Notes: generated by a model from the sequence alone, not told the origin. 64,000 nucleotides of DNA from Streptomyces sp. CB02009 (GCF_001905825.1 NZ_LIVV01000015.1:22318-86317), one strand, 5' to 3'. Positions 16,215 through 25,084 are shown, counted from the stretch's first letter. Program-made: numbers and translations.

Positions 16215-16979
16215 TCAGACCCACACGCCCCGCTCGGTCAGCACCGAGCGCAGCGTCTCCAGTTGATCGGTCATGATGCCATCGACCCCGAGGTCGAGGA
16301 GAGAGTGCATCCGGGCCGGATCGTTCACGGTCCACACGTGCACCTGGATCCCGCGCGCGTGCGCCTCCCGGACGAAGCGGCGGTCCACCACCGGGACGCC
16401 GCCCTGCCGCTCGGGGACCTGGGCGGCGACCGCCCCGGCCCGCACCGCCGCCGGAATGCCGAGCGAGCGCAGCCGCAGCCCGATCACCCCGCGGACGCCG
16501 AACGAGGTGGCCAGCTCGGGACCCGCCGTCCGCTGGGCCCGCACGACCCGGGCCTCGGTGAACGAGCCCACGCAGACCCGGTCCCAGGCGCGCTTCTCGC
16601 GGATCAGGTCCACCAGGGGGTGGAGGGCGGCCTCGGCCTTGAGGTCCACGTTCCAGCGGGCCTCCGGGAACTCGTCCAGGAGGTCGGCGAAGAGCGGCAG
16701 CGGTTCCTTGCCCGCGACGCGGGCCTCCCGCACCGCCGCCCACGGCAGGTCGGCGATCCGGCCCGAGGTGTCCGTGACCCGGTCCAGGGTCGCGTCGTGG
16801 AAGGCGACGAGAACCCCGTCCGACGTCGTGTGCACATCGGTCTCGAAGTAGCGGTAGCCCGCGGCGGCGGCCCGGCGGAAGGCGGCCGCGGTGTTCTCCA
16901 GGCCGTTCGCCGTGCCGCCGCGGTGGGCGAACGGGAGGGGCGCGGGATGGTCGAGGTAGGGGTGGCGTACGCGAGTCAC
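16215..16979 (-). CDS. Glycerophosphodiester phosphodiesterase
   Basis: A 254-residue cytoplasmic GDPD of the usual TIM-barrel length. The N-terminal LPFAHRGGTANGLENTAAAF contains the catalytic His-Arg-Gly and Glu. YFETDVHTTSDGVLVAFHDATLDRVTD supplies the metal-binding Glu/Asp and second catalytic His. WNVDLKAEAA and the C-terminal VHVWTVNDPARMHSLLDLGVDGIMTDQ complete the family pattern. It hydrolyses glycerophosphodiesters to glycerol 3-phosphate and an alcohol. The GTG at 16979 overlaps the stop of the upstream membrane-protein gene by four bases (GTGA), so the two are translationally coupled. Confidence 0.93.
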   Translation of the reverse strand: MTRVRHPYLDHPAPLPFAHRGGTANGLENTAAAFRRAAAAGYRYFETDVHTTSDGVLVAFHDATLDRVTDTSGRIADLPWAAVREARVAGKEPLPLFADLLDEFPEARWNVDLKAEAALHPLVDLIREKRAWDRVCVGSFTEARVVRAQRTAGPELATSFGVRGVIGLRLRSLGIPAAVRAGAVAAQVPERQGGVPVVDRRFVREAHARGIQVHVWTVNDPARMHSLLDLGVDGIMTDQLETLRSVLTERGVWV

Positions 16980-17683
16980 CGCCGCAGTATGGCCCCTTCC
17001 GGTGTCGCGGGGGCGACCGCGGTGCTTCCGGAGTCCTGCTCGGGGACGGCGAACCAGCGAAGGAAGAACTGGGCGAGGGGGCCGATGGCCAGCGCGTACA
17101 GCACCGTGCCGACGCCGACCGAGCCGCCGAGCAGGAAGCCGGTGGCGACCACCGCCACCTCGATCGCCGTCCGCACCAGCCGGATCGAGCGGCCGGTGAG
17201 CCGGTGCAGACCGGTCATCAGGCCGTCGCGCGGGCCGGGACCGAACCGCGCCGCGATGTACAGGCCGGTCGCCACCCCGTTGAGGACGATGCCGGCCGCG
17301 AGGAGCGGGATCCGCCCCGCCAGTCCGTGGACGTCCGGGACGAGCGCCAGGGTGCCGTCCATCGCCAGGCCGATCGCGAACACGTTGGAGACCGTGCCAA
17401 GACCCGGCCGCTGCCGGATCGGGATCCACAGCAGCAGCACCACGGCCCCGACGATGATCGACACCACGCCGATGGTGAGGCCCGTCTTCTCGGCGAGGCC
17501 CTGGTGGAGCACGCCCCAGGGCTCCAGGCCGAGACCACTGCGCACCAGCAGCGCCGAGCTGACCCCGTACAGCGTCAGCCCCACGTAGAGCTGGACGAGC
17601 CGACGGGTGAGGTACCGGCCGTGGAGGCCGGAGGCGATGGACAAGGTTCTTCCCCCCAGGGTGGTGGTAGTGGACTGGCTCAT
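16976..17683 (-). CDS. YczE/YitT-like membrane protein
   Basis: A 235-residue membrane protein with five or six helices: VQLYVGLTLYGVSSALLVRSGLGLEPWGVL, TIGVVSIIVGAVVLLLWIP, FAIGLAMDGTLALVPD, RIPLLAAGIVLNGVATGLYI, and TAIEVAVVATGFLLGG. GLGLEPWGVLHQGLA and FGPGPRDGLM(T) are typical of the YczE group. It is divergent from a MocR-type regulator, as in the yczE-yczR pair described in other bacteria. The ATG at 17683 is preferred over an in-frame TTG at 17713. The substrate is unknown; the MocR partner implies a link to vitamin B6 or amino-acid metabolism. Confidence 0.85.
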   Translation of the reverse strand: MSQSTTTTLGGRTLSIASGLHGRYLTRRLVQLYVGLTLYGVSSALLVRSGLGLEPWGVLHQGLAEKTGLTIGVVSIIVGAVVLLLWIPIRQRPGLGTVSNVFAIGLAMDGTLALVPDVHGLAGRIPLLAAGIVLNGVATGLYIAARFGPGPRDGLMTGLHRLTGRSIRLVRTAIEVAVVATGFLLGGSVGVGTVLYALAIGPLAQFFLRWFAVPEQDSGSTAVAPATPEGAILRR

Positions 17684-17747
17684 GACACTCTGTGGCGGTG
17701 GAACGGATGCCAACCATGGCCAATTCGAGGAAGGTGGACTGATTTCG
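17684..17747. promoter_or_regulatory. Divergent control region of the yczE-like and yczR-like genes
   Basis: Only 64 bases separate the two divergent starts, so promoters and the MocR operator must lie here. It contains GCCAACCATGGCCAA, a near-palindrome at about 17709-17723. GTGGACTG occurs at both sides (about 17669 and 17734). MocR proteins usually bind direct or inverted repeats in such gaps; which element is used cannot be told. Confidence 0.45.
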
Positions 17748-19247
17748 ATGGCCCAGTGGACTTCGGCGGTAGGACCGGCTCAGCTCGCCCGGCAGCTCCA
17801 GGCGCAGCAGCCGCGGCCCGCCGGACCCGGGACGCGGAAGCCGCCCGCCTACCGCGCCCTGGCCGACGGGATCCGGCTGCTCGTCCTGGAGGGCCGCGTC
17901 CCGGTCGCCGCCCGGCTGCCCGCCGAGCGGGAACTCGCCCTCGCCCTGACCGTCAGCCGTACGACGGTGGCCGCGGCCTACGAGGCGCTCCGCGCCGAGG
18001 GCTTCCTCGAGTCGCGGCGGGGCGCCGGCAGCTGGACCGCCGTACCGGCGGGGAACCCGCTGCCCGCGCGGGGCCTCGAACCGCTGCCCCCGGAGGCGCT
18101 CGGTTCGATGATCGACCTCGGCTGCGCGGCGCTGCCCGCGCCCGAGCCGTGGCTCACCCGCGGCGTCCAGGGCGCCCTGGAGGAGCTGCCGCCCTACGCC
18201 CACACGCACGGCGACTACCCGGCGGGGCTGCCCGCGCTGCGGCAGATGCTCGCCGACCGGTACACCGCGCGCGGCATCCCCACCATGCCCGAGCAGATCA
18301 TGGTCACGACCGGTGCCATGGGGGCCATCGACGCCATCTGCCACCTGTTCGCGGGCCGCGGCGAGCGGATCGCCGTCGAGTCGCCCTCGTACGCCAACAT
18401 CCTCCAGCTGATGCGCGAGGCCGGGGCCCGGCTGGTCCCCGTCGCGATGTCCGAGGGGCTCGGCAGCTGGGACCTGGGCCGCTGGCGGCAGGTGCTGCGC
18501 GACGCGGCACCCCGCCTCGCCTACGTGGTGGCCGACTTCCACAATCCGACCGGCGCCCTGGCCGACGAGGACCAGCGGCGGCAGCTCGTGGACGCCGCCC
18601 GCTCGGCCGGCACCGTCCTCGTCGTCGACGAGACCATGGCCGAGCTCCACCTGGACGACGACCTGGAGATGCCCCGGCCGGTCTGCGCCTTCGACCCGGC
18701 CGGTTCCACCGTCCTCACGGTCGGCTCCGCCAGCAAGGCCTTCTGGGCGGGGATGCGCATCGGCTGGGTCCGGGCGGCGCCCGACGTCATCCGGTCCCTG
18801 GTGGCCGCGCGCGCGTACGCCGACCTGGGCACGCCCGTCCTCGAACAGCTCGGCGTGAACTGGCTCATGCGCACCGGCGGCTGGGACGAGGCCGTCACCC
18901 TCCGCCGCGACCAGGCGCGGGAGAACCGGGACGCGCTGGTCGCCGCGGTCCGCAGGGAGCTCCCGGAGTGGGAGTTCTCGGTGCCGCGCGGCGGGCTCAC
19001 CCTCTGGGTCCGCACCGGTGGCCTCTCCGGCTCCCGGCTCGCCGAGGCGGGGGAGCGGGTCGGCGTCCGGGTCCCCTCGGGCCCCCGGTTCGGCGTGGAC
19101 GGGGCCTTCGAGGGCTTCGTCCGGCTGCCCTTCACGGTCGGCGGACCGGTGGCCGACGAGGCCGCGGCCCGGCTGGCCGCCGCTGCCCGGCTGGTGGAGT
19201 CGGGCGCGGGCGGCGGGACCGAACCGCCGCGCTCGTTCGTGGCGTAG
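17748..19247 (+). CDS. MocR-family regulator (GntR wHTH plus aminotransferase domain), YczR-like
   Basis: A 499-residue chimeric regulator. The N-terminal GntR winged helix is YRALADGIRLLVLEGRVPVAARLPAERELALALTVSRTTVAAAYEAL (about residues 35-85). The rest is a fold-type I aminotransferase domain, with YVVADFHNPTGALADEDQR and the PLP lysine in VGSASKAFWAGMRIGWVRA. Such proteins bind PLP as effector or cofactor. The ATG at 17748 has a strong GAGGAAGGTGG site. Divergence from a YczE-like membrane gene assigns it to the YczR-type subgroup, which is inference from context. A strong convergent terminator follows at 19293-19335. Confidence 0.9.
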   Translation: MAQWTSAVGPAQLARQLQAQQPRPAGPGTRKPPAYRALADGIRLLVLEGRVPVAARLPAERELALALTVSRTTVAAAYEALRAEGFLESRRGAGSWTAVPAGNPLPARGLEPLPPEALGSMIDLGCAALPAPEPWLTRGVQGALEELPPYAHTHGDYPAGLPALRQMLADRYTARGIPTMPEQIMVTTGAMGAIDAICHLFAGRGERIAVESPSYANILQLMREAGARLVPVAMSEGLGSWDLGRWRQVLRDAAPRLAYVVADFHNPTGALADEDQRRQLVDAARSAGTVLVVDETMAELHLDDDLEMPRPVCAFDPAGSTVLTVGSASKAFWAGMRIGWVRAAPDVIRSLVAARAYADLGTPVLEQLGVNWLMRTGGWDEAVTLRRDQARENRDALVAAVRRELPEWEFSVPRGGLTLWVRTGGLSGSRLAEAGERVGVRVPSGPRFGVDGAFEGFVRLPFTVGGPVADEAAARLAAAARLVESGAGGGTEPPRSFVA

Positions 19248-19292
19248 CCACCCGCGCGCGCAGACGCAGCAAGGGAAGCAGACGCATCACAC

Positions 19293-19335
19293 GAAGAGGC
19301 CGGTACGGACCTGGGGGGTCCGTACCGGCCTCTTC
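19293..19335. terminator. Bidirectional terminator between the MocR gene and sffA
   Basis: A perfect 19-bp inverted repeat (19293-19311 and 19317-19335, core AGGCCGGTACGGACC) with a 5-base loop. It lies between convergent genes, 46 bases after one stop and 16 bases after the other. Confidence 0.9.
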
Positions 19336-19350
19336 CCGTGCGGGTGGTGC

Positions 19351-20994
19351 TCAGCCCTCGGCGGGGACGGGGGCGTGCAGCGGGGCGGGGCCCGGGTCCG
19401 GTTCGGCGCGGGGTGCCGGTGCCGGTTCGGCGCGGGGCGCCGGTTCGGGGCTCTTCACGGTGATCGTCTCGATCGCCATGGTCGTCTCCGCGCGGCGCTC
19501 CGGGAGGAGTTCGAGGACAGCCTGCCGGTGCGCGTCGCTGGTCGCGTCGTCGTACGGGTCGGGGGTCGCCGGCACCTGGAGGCGCAGCACCGGTCCGCTG
19601 CCCAGGCGCGCGTAGCCGCGGCCGGCGGGGACCTGGGGCGTCGGGGTGGTGTGCGGCTCGGTGCCGAGGACGGCGGCGATCTGGTCGGGGGCGGCGGGGC
19701 CGAGCACGATCCGGGCCCTGGTGTGGCTCCGTACCGCCTCGCTCAGGGTGTCCGCGCTGTCGAACTGCTCGGCCACCACCACCGTGACCTGGGCCGCGCG
19801 GCCGTGCCGCAGGGGCACCTGGAGCAGTTCCTGCGGGTCGGGGCGGCCGTCGGCGGCCGCGAGGTCGCCGAGGACGCCCGGCCGGTCGAGCAGGATCCAG
19901 AGCGGCCGCCGGGTGTCCTCGGGGGCCGGCCGGCCCTCCTGCCGGGCCCGGTTGGCGGCGATCAGCCGTCGTTCCGTCTCGTGCGCCGCCCATTCCAGGC
20001 TGGCCAGCGCTCCGGAGAGCCCGCACTCGACGGCGAGGACGCCGTCGCGGCCGGTGAGGCACGCGTACTCGCCGGTGCCACCGCCCTCGACGACCAGCAC
20101 GTCGCCGTGGGGGAGGGCCTGGAGCGCGATCGAGCGCAGCAGGGAGGTGGTGCCGCTGCCCGGCTGGCCGACGACCAGCAGATGCGGCTCGGTGGAGCGG
20201 GGGCCGGTGCGCCAGATCACGGCCGGCGCGTCCTCCGTGCCGTCCGCGGCGACGACGGGCACGGTCCGCTGCACGGCGTCCGCGTCGGTGAAGCCCAGGA
20301 CGGTCTCGCCCGGCACGGTGACGAAGCGCTGGGCGGCGATGGTGGTGGGCAGGGCGGGCAGCACGCTCATGTCGAGCCGGTTGCCCTCCTCGTCCCAGTC
20401 GAAGCGGTACTCACGGCCGCGCCCGGACTTGGCGTGCAGCAGCTGCTCGATGCGCGCGCGTGCGGCGGGCTCGCCGTCGGTGAAGTACGGCGGGTAGGCG
20501 ATCTTCAGTCGGGTGGGACGCCCGTCCTCGTCGAAGGCGTACTCCGTGAACGCGCCGCTCCAGTCGCCGCCGTGGGCGAAGAGCGGGGCGGGGTCGTCCG
20601 CGACGGAGAAGTACGGCACGAGGGCCTCGTACAGGCCCTTGAGCCGGGCGATCTCGGCGTCGTCGGGCCCGGTCTTCACGACCGGGCGCTCGCGTCCTCG
20701 CCATGCGGCCGCGGCCATGAGCGTGACGAGCGCGAGGAGCGGCCCGTACGGCATGAGCGCGACGACCAGGACGCAGGCCGCGACCAGGAGCAGCGTCGGT
20801 CCACGCCGTTCCTTGGGGGTCGCGGCCCACTTGGCGCGCGCGGACGCGGCCAGCTTCCGCAGACCACGGGAGACCGTGATCAGTGGATGGAGCACGTCGG
20901 TGGCACTGTCGGCGGCCGTGCGCGCGATCTCTCGACTTCGAGCGATCTGTGCGCTGCCGCTGCTCAGAATGCGGGGGAGTGGTCGCCGGGCCAC
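19351..20994 (-). CDS. sffA: FtsK/SpoIIIE-like septal protein SffA
   Basis: A 547-residue membrane-anchored protein matching SffA, the SpoIIIE/FtsK-like partner of SmeA in Streptomyces sporulation. Two hydrophobic helices lie near residues 67-98 (TLLLVAACVLVVALMPY and LLALVTLMAAAAW). The nucleotide-binding-like domain follows: HLLVVGQPGSGTTSLLRSIA at 271-290 and RPLWILLDRPG around 363-372. The Walker A lysine is replaced by Thr282 and the Walker B Asp370 is followed by Arg. The C-terminus is a Pro/Ala/Glu-rich tail. The gene lies 37 bases behind smeA in the same operon. Identification rests on the smeA linkage and architecture. Confidence 0.85.
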   Translation of the reverse strand: MARRPLPRILSSGSAQIARSREIARTAADSATDVLHPLITVSRGLRKLAASARAKWAATPKERRGPTLLLVAACVLVVALMPYGPLLALVTLMAAAAWRGRERPVVKTGPDDAEIARLKGLYEALVPYFSVADDPAPLFAHGGDWSGAFTEYAFDEDGRPTRLKIAYPPYFTDGEPAARARIEQLLHAKSGRGREYRFDWDEEGNRLDMSVLPALPTTIAAQRFVTVPGETVLGFTDADAVQRTVPVVAADGTEDAPAVIWRTGPRSTEPHLLVVGQPGSGTTSLLRSIALQALPHGDVLVVEGGGTGEYACLTGRDGVLAVECGLSGALASLEWAAHETERRLIAANRARQEGRPAPEDTRRPLWILLDRPGVLGDLAAADGRPDPQELLQVPLRHGRAAQVTVVVAEQFDSADTLSEAVRSHTRARIVLGPAAPDQIAAVLGTEPHTTPTPQVPAGRGYARLGSGPVLRLQVPATPDPYDDATSDAHRQAVLELLPERRAETTMAIETITVKSPEPAPRAEPAPAPRAEPDPGPAPLHAPVPAEG

Positions 20995-21031
20995 GAAGTG
21001 CTCCTGGGGTGGTGGAAGGGACGGAAGGGCG

Positions 21032-21226
21032 TCAGAACTTGATCCCGCCCAGGAGGCCGGCGAGGGACTGCCCGCCCGCCGTGATGCTCGGGGCGATGGC
21101 CGTACCCGCGAGGTAGAAGCCGAACAGCGCGCTGACGAGGGCGTGCGAGGCCTTCATCCCGTCCTTCTTGAAGAACAGGAAGCAGATGATGCCGAGCAGG
21201 ACCACGCCTGAGATGGACAGGATCAT
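21032..21226 (-). CDS. smeA: Small membrane protein SmeA
   Basis: A 64-residue protein with two membrane helices, ILSISGVVLLGIICFLFF and HALVSALFGFYLAGTAIAP, joined by a basic KKDGMK loop. Length, topology and position directly upstream of the FtsK-like gene match SmeA of S. coelicolor, which directs SffA to sporulation septa and affects chromosome segregation and spore maturation. The ATG at 21226 has a good CAGGAGAA site 6 bases upstream. Confidence 0.9.
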   Translation of the reverse strand: MILSISGVVLLGIICFLFFKKDGMKASHALVSALFGFYLAGTAIAPSITAGGQSLAGLLGGIKF

Positions 21227-21533
21227 TGGTTGTTCTCCTGGTTGAGGGGACAGTCACCATGAGTCCTTCCAAGTTCACAGCAAGTATCTATGTGACTAAA
21301 GGTGCATTAGGGTGAAAAACGGGTGATTTCACTTGACCGGCGGACGTCGAACGAGCTGTCGAGTGGCGAAATGCCCGGCGTGCGTTAGAGGAGCGGCCGG
21401 CGGCGGACTGCCGTGATCTTTGCCTCGGCCGGGCGCGGTCATGTCACCGAACGGGCAGTACCCTGTCGATTCACTCGTACGGCCGCGCTTGCCGTGCGCG
21501 GATCGACAACGCAGGAGAGAGGCGGGCCACCCG
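21227..21533. other. Divergent intergenic region, smeA and ankyrin gene
   Basis: 307 bases with markedly lower GC around 21260-21345 (for example ATCTATGTGACTAAAGG and GGTGAAAAACGGGTGATTTC). This is where the developmentally controlled smeA promoter should lie. I cannot assign specific Whi-regulator sites. No gene is supported here. Confidence 0.5.
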
Positions 21534-21926
21534 ATGAGCGAGACTCCGGACCCCGAGGTCATCGAGCTGGCGTCCAAGGTCTTCGACCTCGCCCGCACCG
21601 GGGACGCCGACGCGCTGGCCGCCTACGTCGACGCCGGGGTCCCCGCGAACCTCACCAACGACAAGGGCGACTCCCTCGTCATGCTCGCCGCCTACCACGG
21701 CCACGCCGCCGCGGTCTCCGCCCTCCTCGCGCGCGGCGCCGACGCCGACCGCGCCAACGACCGCGGGCAGACCCCGCTCGCCGGAGCCGTCTTCAAGGGC
21801 GAGGACGCCGTCGTCCGTGCCCTCCTCGACGGCGGCGCAAATCCGGAAGCCGGGACTCCGTCCGCCCTCGACACCGCGCGGATGTTCGGCAAGGCCGAAC
21901 TGGTCGAGCTCTTCGGATCCCGGTGA
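21534..21926 (+). CDS. Ankyrin-repeat protein
   Basis: A 130-residue protein made almost wholly of ankyrin repeats: TGDADALAAYVDAGVPANLTNDKGDSLVMLAAYHGHAAAVSALL, then ARGADADRANDRGQTPLAGAVFKGEDAVVRALLDGGANPEAGTPSALDTARMF. There is no signal peptide or catalytic domain, so it is probably a cytoplasmic protein-binding module. The ATG has GGAGAGAGG about 12 bases upstream. Similar short ankyrin proteins are common in Streptomyces; the partner is unknown. Confidence 0.88.
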   Translation: MSETPDPEVIELASKVFDLARTGDADALAAYVDAGVPANLTNDKGDSLVMLAAYHGHAAAVSALLARGADADRANDRGQTPLAGAVFKGEDAVVRALLDGGANPEAGTPSALDTARMFGKAELVELFGSR

Positions 21927-22182
21927 ACGAGCGCTGAACCCCAGGTGAGAGCGGCGTCGTAAATGTGGTCGCGGTGGCGAAATGGGTGGGTCATCATGAC
22001 GTCGGGCCCGGCAAAACGGGCCACCGACGAGAGGCTGAGGAAGATGGTCACTGGCAGGCGATGGACGACGAGCGGCCCGACATGTTGCCGCACGGCCTAG
22101 GCGTACGGGCGATGTACCGCCCGACCCGGGTCTTCCCGGTATCCCCCGGTCGTGTCGACAGCTTGATGTGAGGCGTCTCCCC

Positions 22183-23598
22183 ATGTTCGATCCAGTCATA
22201 GCGCCGAGCGGCACCCTGCTCGGCCTGCTGCAGAGGGGCCGCGGCGACGGCACCCTGCACGCACTCGCCGCGCCACGCGCCGAGGCCCTCGCGGCCCTCA
22301 ACCACTGCGTTCTCGAAGATCCCCGCCACGACTGGCAGGTCGAGAACCGCTCCCTCTACTACGCCCGTCTCTACCTGGACCTCCACGGAGGTCTCGACGA
22401 GATCGAGGCGCACCTCTTCGGCGCCGAGGACGTCCTCGACACCGAGGAGTCCAGGACCGGGCTCGCGCTCGCCGTCCTCGGGCACCTCGCCTCCTACGGA
22501 CGCCAGGACGCCCTGCTGCTGCTCCGGCGGTACGCGGCGACCGGCACCAACTGGGCCTGGGCCCTCGACGAGCTGGCCCTCCGCGACGACGACGCAGGCC
22601 TCCGCGCGCTCGCCGTTCCCGTGCTGGCCCGCTTCCCGGCCGACGCCGAGGGCGACGCCGAGCTGGCCGGCGTCGTGCGCGACGCCTTCGAGCCCCGCCC
22701 CTGGCGGCTGTGGGCCGAGGACCAGCGCGACGCCGTCGGCGCCCGGGTCAGGGCCGCCCAGGAACAGGGCTCCTTCGACCGCTGGCAGCGCCAGATGCGC
22801 CCCGCCGGGCCCCGTCCCGGCTGGAGCGTGCGCGCCGTCCTCGACTGGGCGCAGGAGGGCTACGAGCGCGGAGCCGTGCTGTACGGCCCCGCCGCCCGCT
22901 GCCTCACCGCCGTCGCGGGACCCGAGGACCGGCCCGAACTCCTCGCCGCCGCCAGGCACGGCTCGGTGGGAGCCCGGGGCGCCGCCCTGCACCACCTCGC
23001 CGAGTCACGGGACCCCGCCGTCCTCGACCTCGTCGAGGCCGCGGCCGACGGCGACTCCGCCGAGGTCGCCGAGGCCGCGATCGCCGCGTACCGCCGCATG
23101 TGCGGCGAGGACGCCGTCGCCCGCGCCCGCGCGTGGGTCCGCCGGACCGACGCCCTCGGCGCGGCCGCCGCCGACGTCCTCGCCTGCCGCGGCACCGCCC
23201 AGGACTCCCCCTCCGTCCTCGGCGCGCTCCGCGACACCATCCGCTCCGAAGGCCCCGACGCGCCCGCGCTCGGCGGGCTCGTGGACGGCGCCGGCCGCCT
23301 CGGCATCGCCTGCGCGGCCCCCGTGCTGCGCCACGTCTACCGCGAGACGGCCTCGTCCCAGCTCCGCGGGCGCGTGGCCCGCGCCCTCGCCGCCACCGAC
23401 CCCACCTTCGCGACCGGCTTCGCCGTCGAATGCCTCTGGGACTGCGAGGAGACCACCCGCGAGGTCGCGGCCCAGCACGCCGAGACCGCCGACGTGCGCG
23501 TCGCCGAGCGATTGCGCCGCCTCGCGGCCGACCCGGCCGAGGAGGTCGAGGTCCAGACCGCGGTCCGCAACCGCATAGGGCCGGACCTCCAGGTCTGA
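22183..23598 (+). CDS. HEAT-repeat protein
   Basis: A 471-residue soluble alpha-helical protein. HEAT/PBS-lyase-like repeats are evident in ARHGSVGARGAALHHLAESRDPAVLDLVEAAADGDSAEVAEAAIAAYRRM and in APVLRHVYRETASSQLRGRVARALAATDP. The N-terminus (MFDPVIAPSGTLLGLLQRGRG) is conserved in Streptomyces homologues I recall. It has no catalytic motif, so it is likely a scaffold. The ATG at 22183 with GAGG upstream is preferred to the in-frame GTG at 22168, which has no ribosome binding site. Confidence 0.75.
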   Translation: MFDPVIAPSGTLLGLLQRGRGDGTLHALAAPRAEALAALNHCVLEDPRHDWQVENRSLYYARLYLDLHGGLDEIEAHLFGAEDVLDTEESRTGLALAVLGHLASYGRQDALLLLRRYAATGTNWAWALDELALRDDDAGLRALAVPVLARFPADAEGDAELAGVVRDAFEPRPWRLWAEDQRDAVGARVRAAQEQGSFDRWQRQMRPAGPRPGWSVRAVLDWAQEGYERGAVLYGPAARCLTAVAGPEDRPELLAAARHGSVGARGAALHHLAESRDPAVLDLVEAAADGDSAEVAEAAIAAYRRMCGEDAVARARAWVRRTDALGAAAADVLACRGTAQDSPSVLGALRDTIRSEGPDAPALGGLVDGAGRLGIACAAPVLRHVYRETASSQLRGRVARALAATDPTFATGFAVECLWDCEETTREVAAQHAETADVRVAERLRRLAADPAEEVEVQTAVRNRIGPDLQV

Positions 23599-23710
23599 CG
23601 CGGCCCGGTCGAGGTCCGGCCCCACCGGACGGACCCGGTCGACCCCCGCCACCCGGCTCCGGGGCGGCGCGGCCCCCGGCGGAGAACCCGCCGCGCGAGG
23701 CCCCGCCCCG

Positions 23711-23788
23711 GAGGACCGGTCGGGAGGACCGGTCGGGATGCCTGGCCGGGAGGCCCGGTCGGGAAGCTCGATCGGGCGCTCCGGCCGG
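23711..23788 (+). repeat. 13-bp tandem repeat, six units
   Basis: Six consecutive 13-base units with the form GAGGACCGGTCGG start at 23711, 23724, 23737, 23750, 23763 and 23776. The first two are identical; the others differ at three to six positions. A further CGGCGCTTCC pair follows at about 23792-23811. The period is not a multiple of three and it lies in the 364-base gap between the HEAT gene and the glycosyltransferase operon, which otherwise holds no gene. Confidence 0.8.
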
Positions 23789-23962
23789 TCCCGGCGCTTC
23801 CCGGCGCTTCCTGCGGCCGTTCCCGGCCGGTCCCAGCCCTTCCGGGCGTCCGCGCCCCGTGCCGCGCGTCCCGCGCCCCCCGCGCGAAACGCTCATGGGA
23901 CGTTCCCTCCCCGTCCAGATCGACGTTGGCGGGGACACGCCGAACGCGACGACAACACCCGT

Positions 23963-25084
23963 ATGCGTGTCGTCATCGTCACCGAATCCTTCCCTCCCGA
24001 CGTCAACGGTGTGGCGCACTGCGCCCTGCAGACCGCGCGCCACCTCGTCCGGCGGGGCCACACCCCGCTCGTCATCGCCCCCGCCGTCGCCGACCCGGCC
24101 GCGGACGCCGACGCCCCCTGCGCCGTCGTCCGGGTGCCCTCCCTCCCCCTTCCCGGCTATCCGCAGGTACGCGTCGCCCTGCCCAGCCGTCGCGTCGCCG
24201 CGGCCATCGCCGCCCACCGCGCCGACCTCGTCCACCTCGCCGGACCGTTCGTCCTCGGGGTGCGCGGGATGACGGCCGCCACCCGGCTCGGCATCCCCGC
24301 CGTCGCCGTCTACCAGACCGATCTCGCCGGCTACGCCCGCACCTACGTGGGAACCGGCGAGGGCGCGGCCTGGCGCCGCCTCCGCGCCGTCCACGGGGCC
24401 GCCGACCGCACCCTCGCCCCGTCCTCCGCCGCCGTCCGCGACCTGGAGTCCCACGGCATCGGCCGCATCCGCCTCTGGGGCCGGGGAGTCGACACCGCCC
24501 GCTTCCGCCCCGAGCGGCGCGACGACGCCCTGCGCGCGGAACTCGCCCCGCACGGGGAACTCCTCGTCGGGTACGTCGGCCGCCTCGCCCCCGAGAAGCG
24601 CGTGGACCTCCTCGCCGGCGCCGGAAGGGTGCCCGGCGTACGGCTGGTGGTCGTCGGGGACGGGCCCAGCGGCCCGGCGCTGCGCGGCGCCCTCCCGGAC
24701 GCCCGGTTCCTCGGCCGCCGCACCGGCGACGACCTCGCGCGGATCTTCGCCTCGCTGGACGTGTTCGTCCACACCGGCCCGTTCGAGACCTTCTGCCAGA
24801 CGGTCCAGGAGGCCATGGCCAGCGGCGTCCCGGTCGTCGCCCCGGCCGCCGGAGGCCCCCTCGACCTGGTCGACCACAAGCGCACCGGACTCCTCGTACC
24901 CCCGGGGGAACCGGAAGCGCTGCACGAGGCGGTCGCCTCGCTCGCGGCGTCTCCCGCGCTGCGCGCCGCGTACGGCCGGGCCGGCCGGGCCGGCGTGGAG
25001 GGCCGCACCTGGGAGGCCCTCGGCGACGAGCTGATCGGGCACTACCGGGAGGTCCTGCGGGAGCGGACGGTGGTGGCGGCATGA
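23963..25084 (+). CDS. GT4 glycosyltransferase, MgtA-like mannosyltransferase
   Basis: A 373-residue GT4 enzyme with GT-B fold. The N-terminus MRVVIVTESFPPDVNGVAHC plus LHLAGPFVLGVRG and VAVYQTDLAGYARTY resembles the GDP-mannose-dependent alpha-mannosyltransferases of actinobacteria (MgtA/PimB-type). The C-terminal donor domain has GYVGRLAPEKRVDLL, VVVGDGPSGPALR, and TFCQTVQEAMASGVPVVAPAAGGPLDLV, the EX7E region. The acceptor could be a glycolipid or cell-wall glycan; this is inference. The start is chosen by homology since no ribosome binding site is visible. It overlaps the next gene by four bases (ATGA). Confidence 0.88.
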   Translation: MRVVIVTESFPPDVNGVAHCALQTARHLVRRGHTPLVIAPAVADPAADADAPCAVVRVPSLPLPGYPQVRVALPSRRVAAAIAAHRADLVHLAGPFVLGVRGMTAATRLGIPAVAVYQTDLAGYARTYVGTGEGAAWRRLRAVHGAADRTLAPSSAAVRDLESHGIGRIRLWGRGVDTARFRPERRDDALRAELAPHGELLVGYVGRLAPEKRVDLLAGAGRVPGVRLVVVGDGPSGPALRGALPDARFLGRRTGDDLARIFASLDVFVHTGPFETFCQTVQEAMASGVPVVAPAAGGPLDLVDHKRTGLLVPPGEPEALHEAVASLAASPALRAAYGRAGRAGVEGRTWEALGDELIGHYREVLRERTVVAA

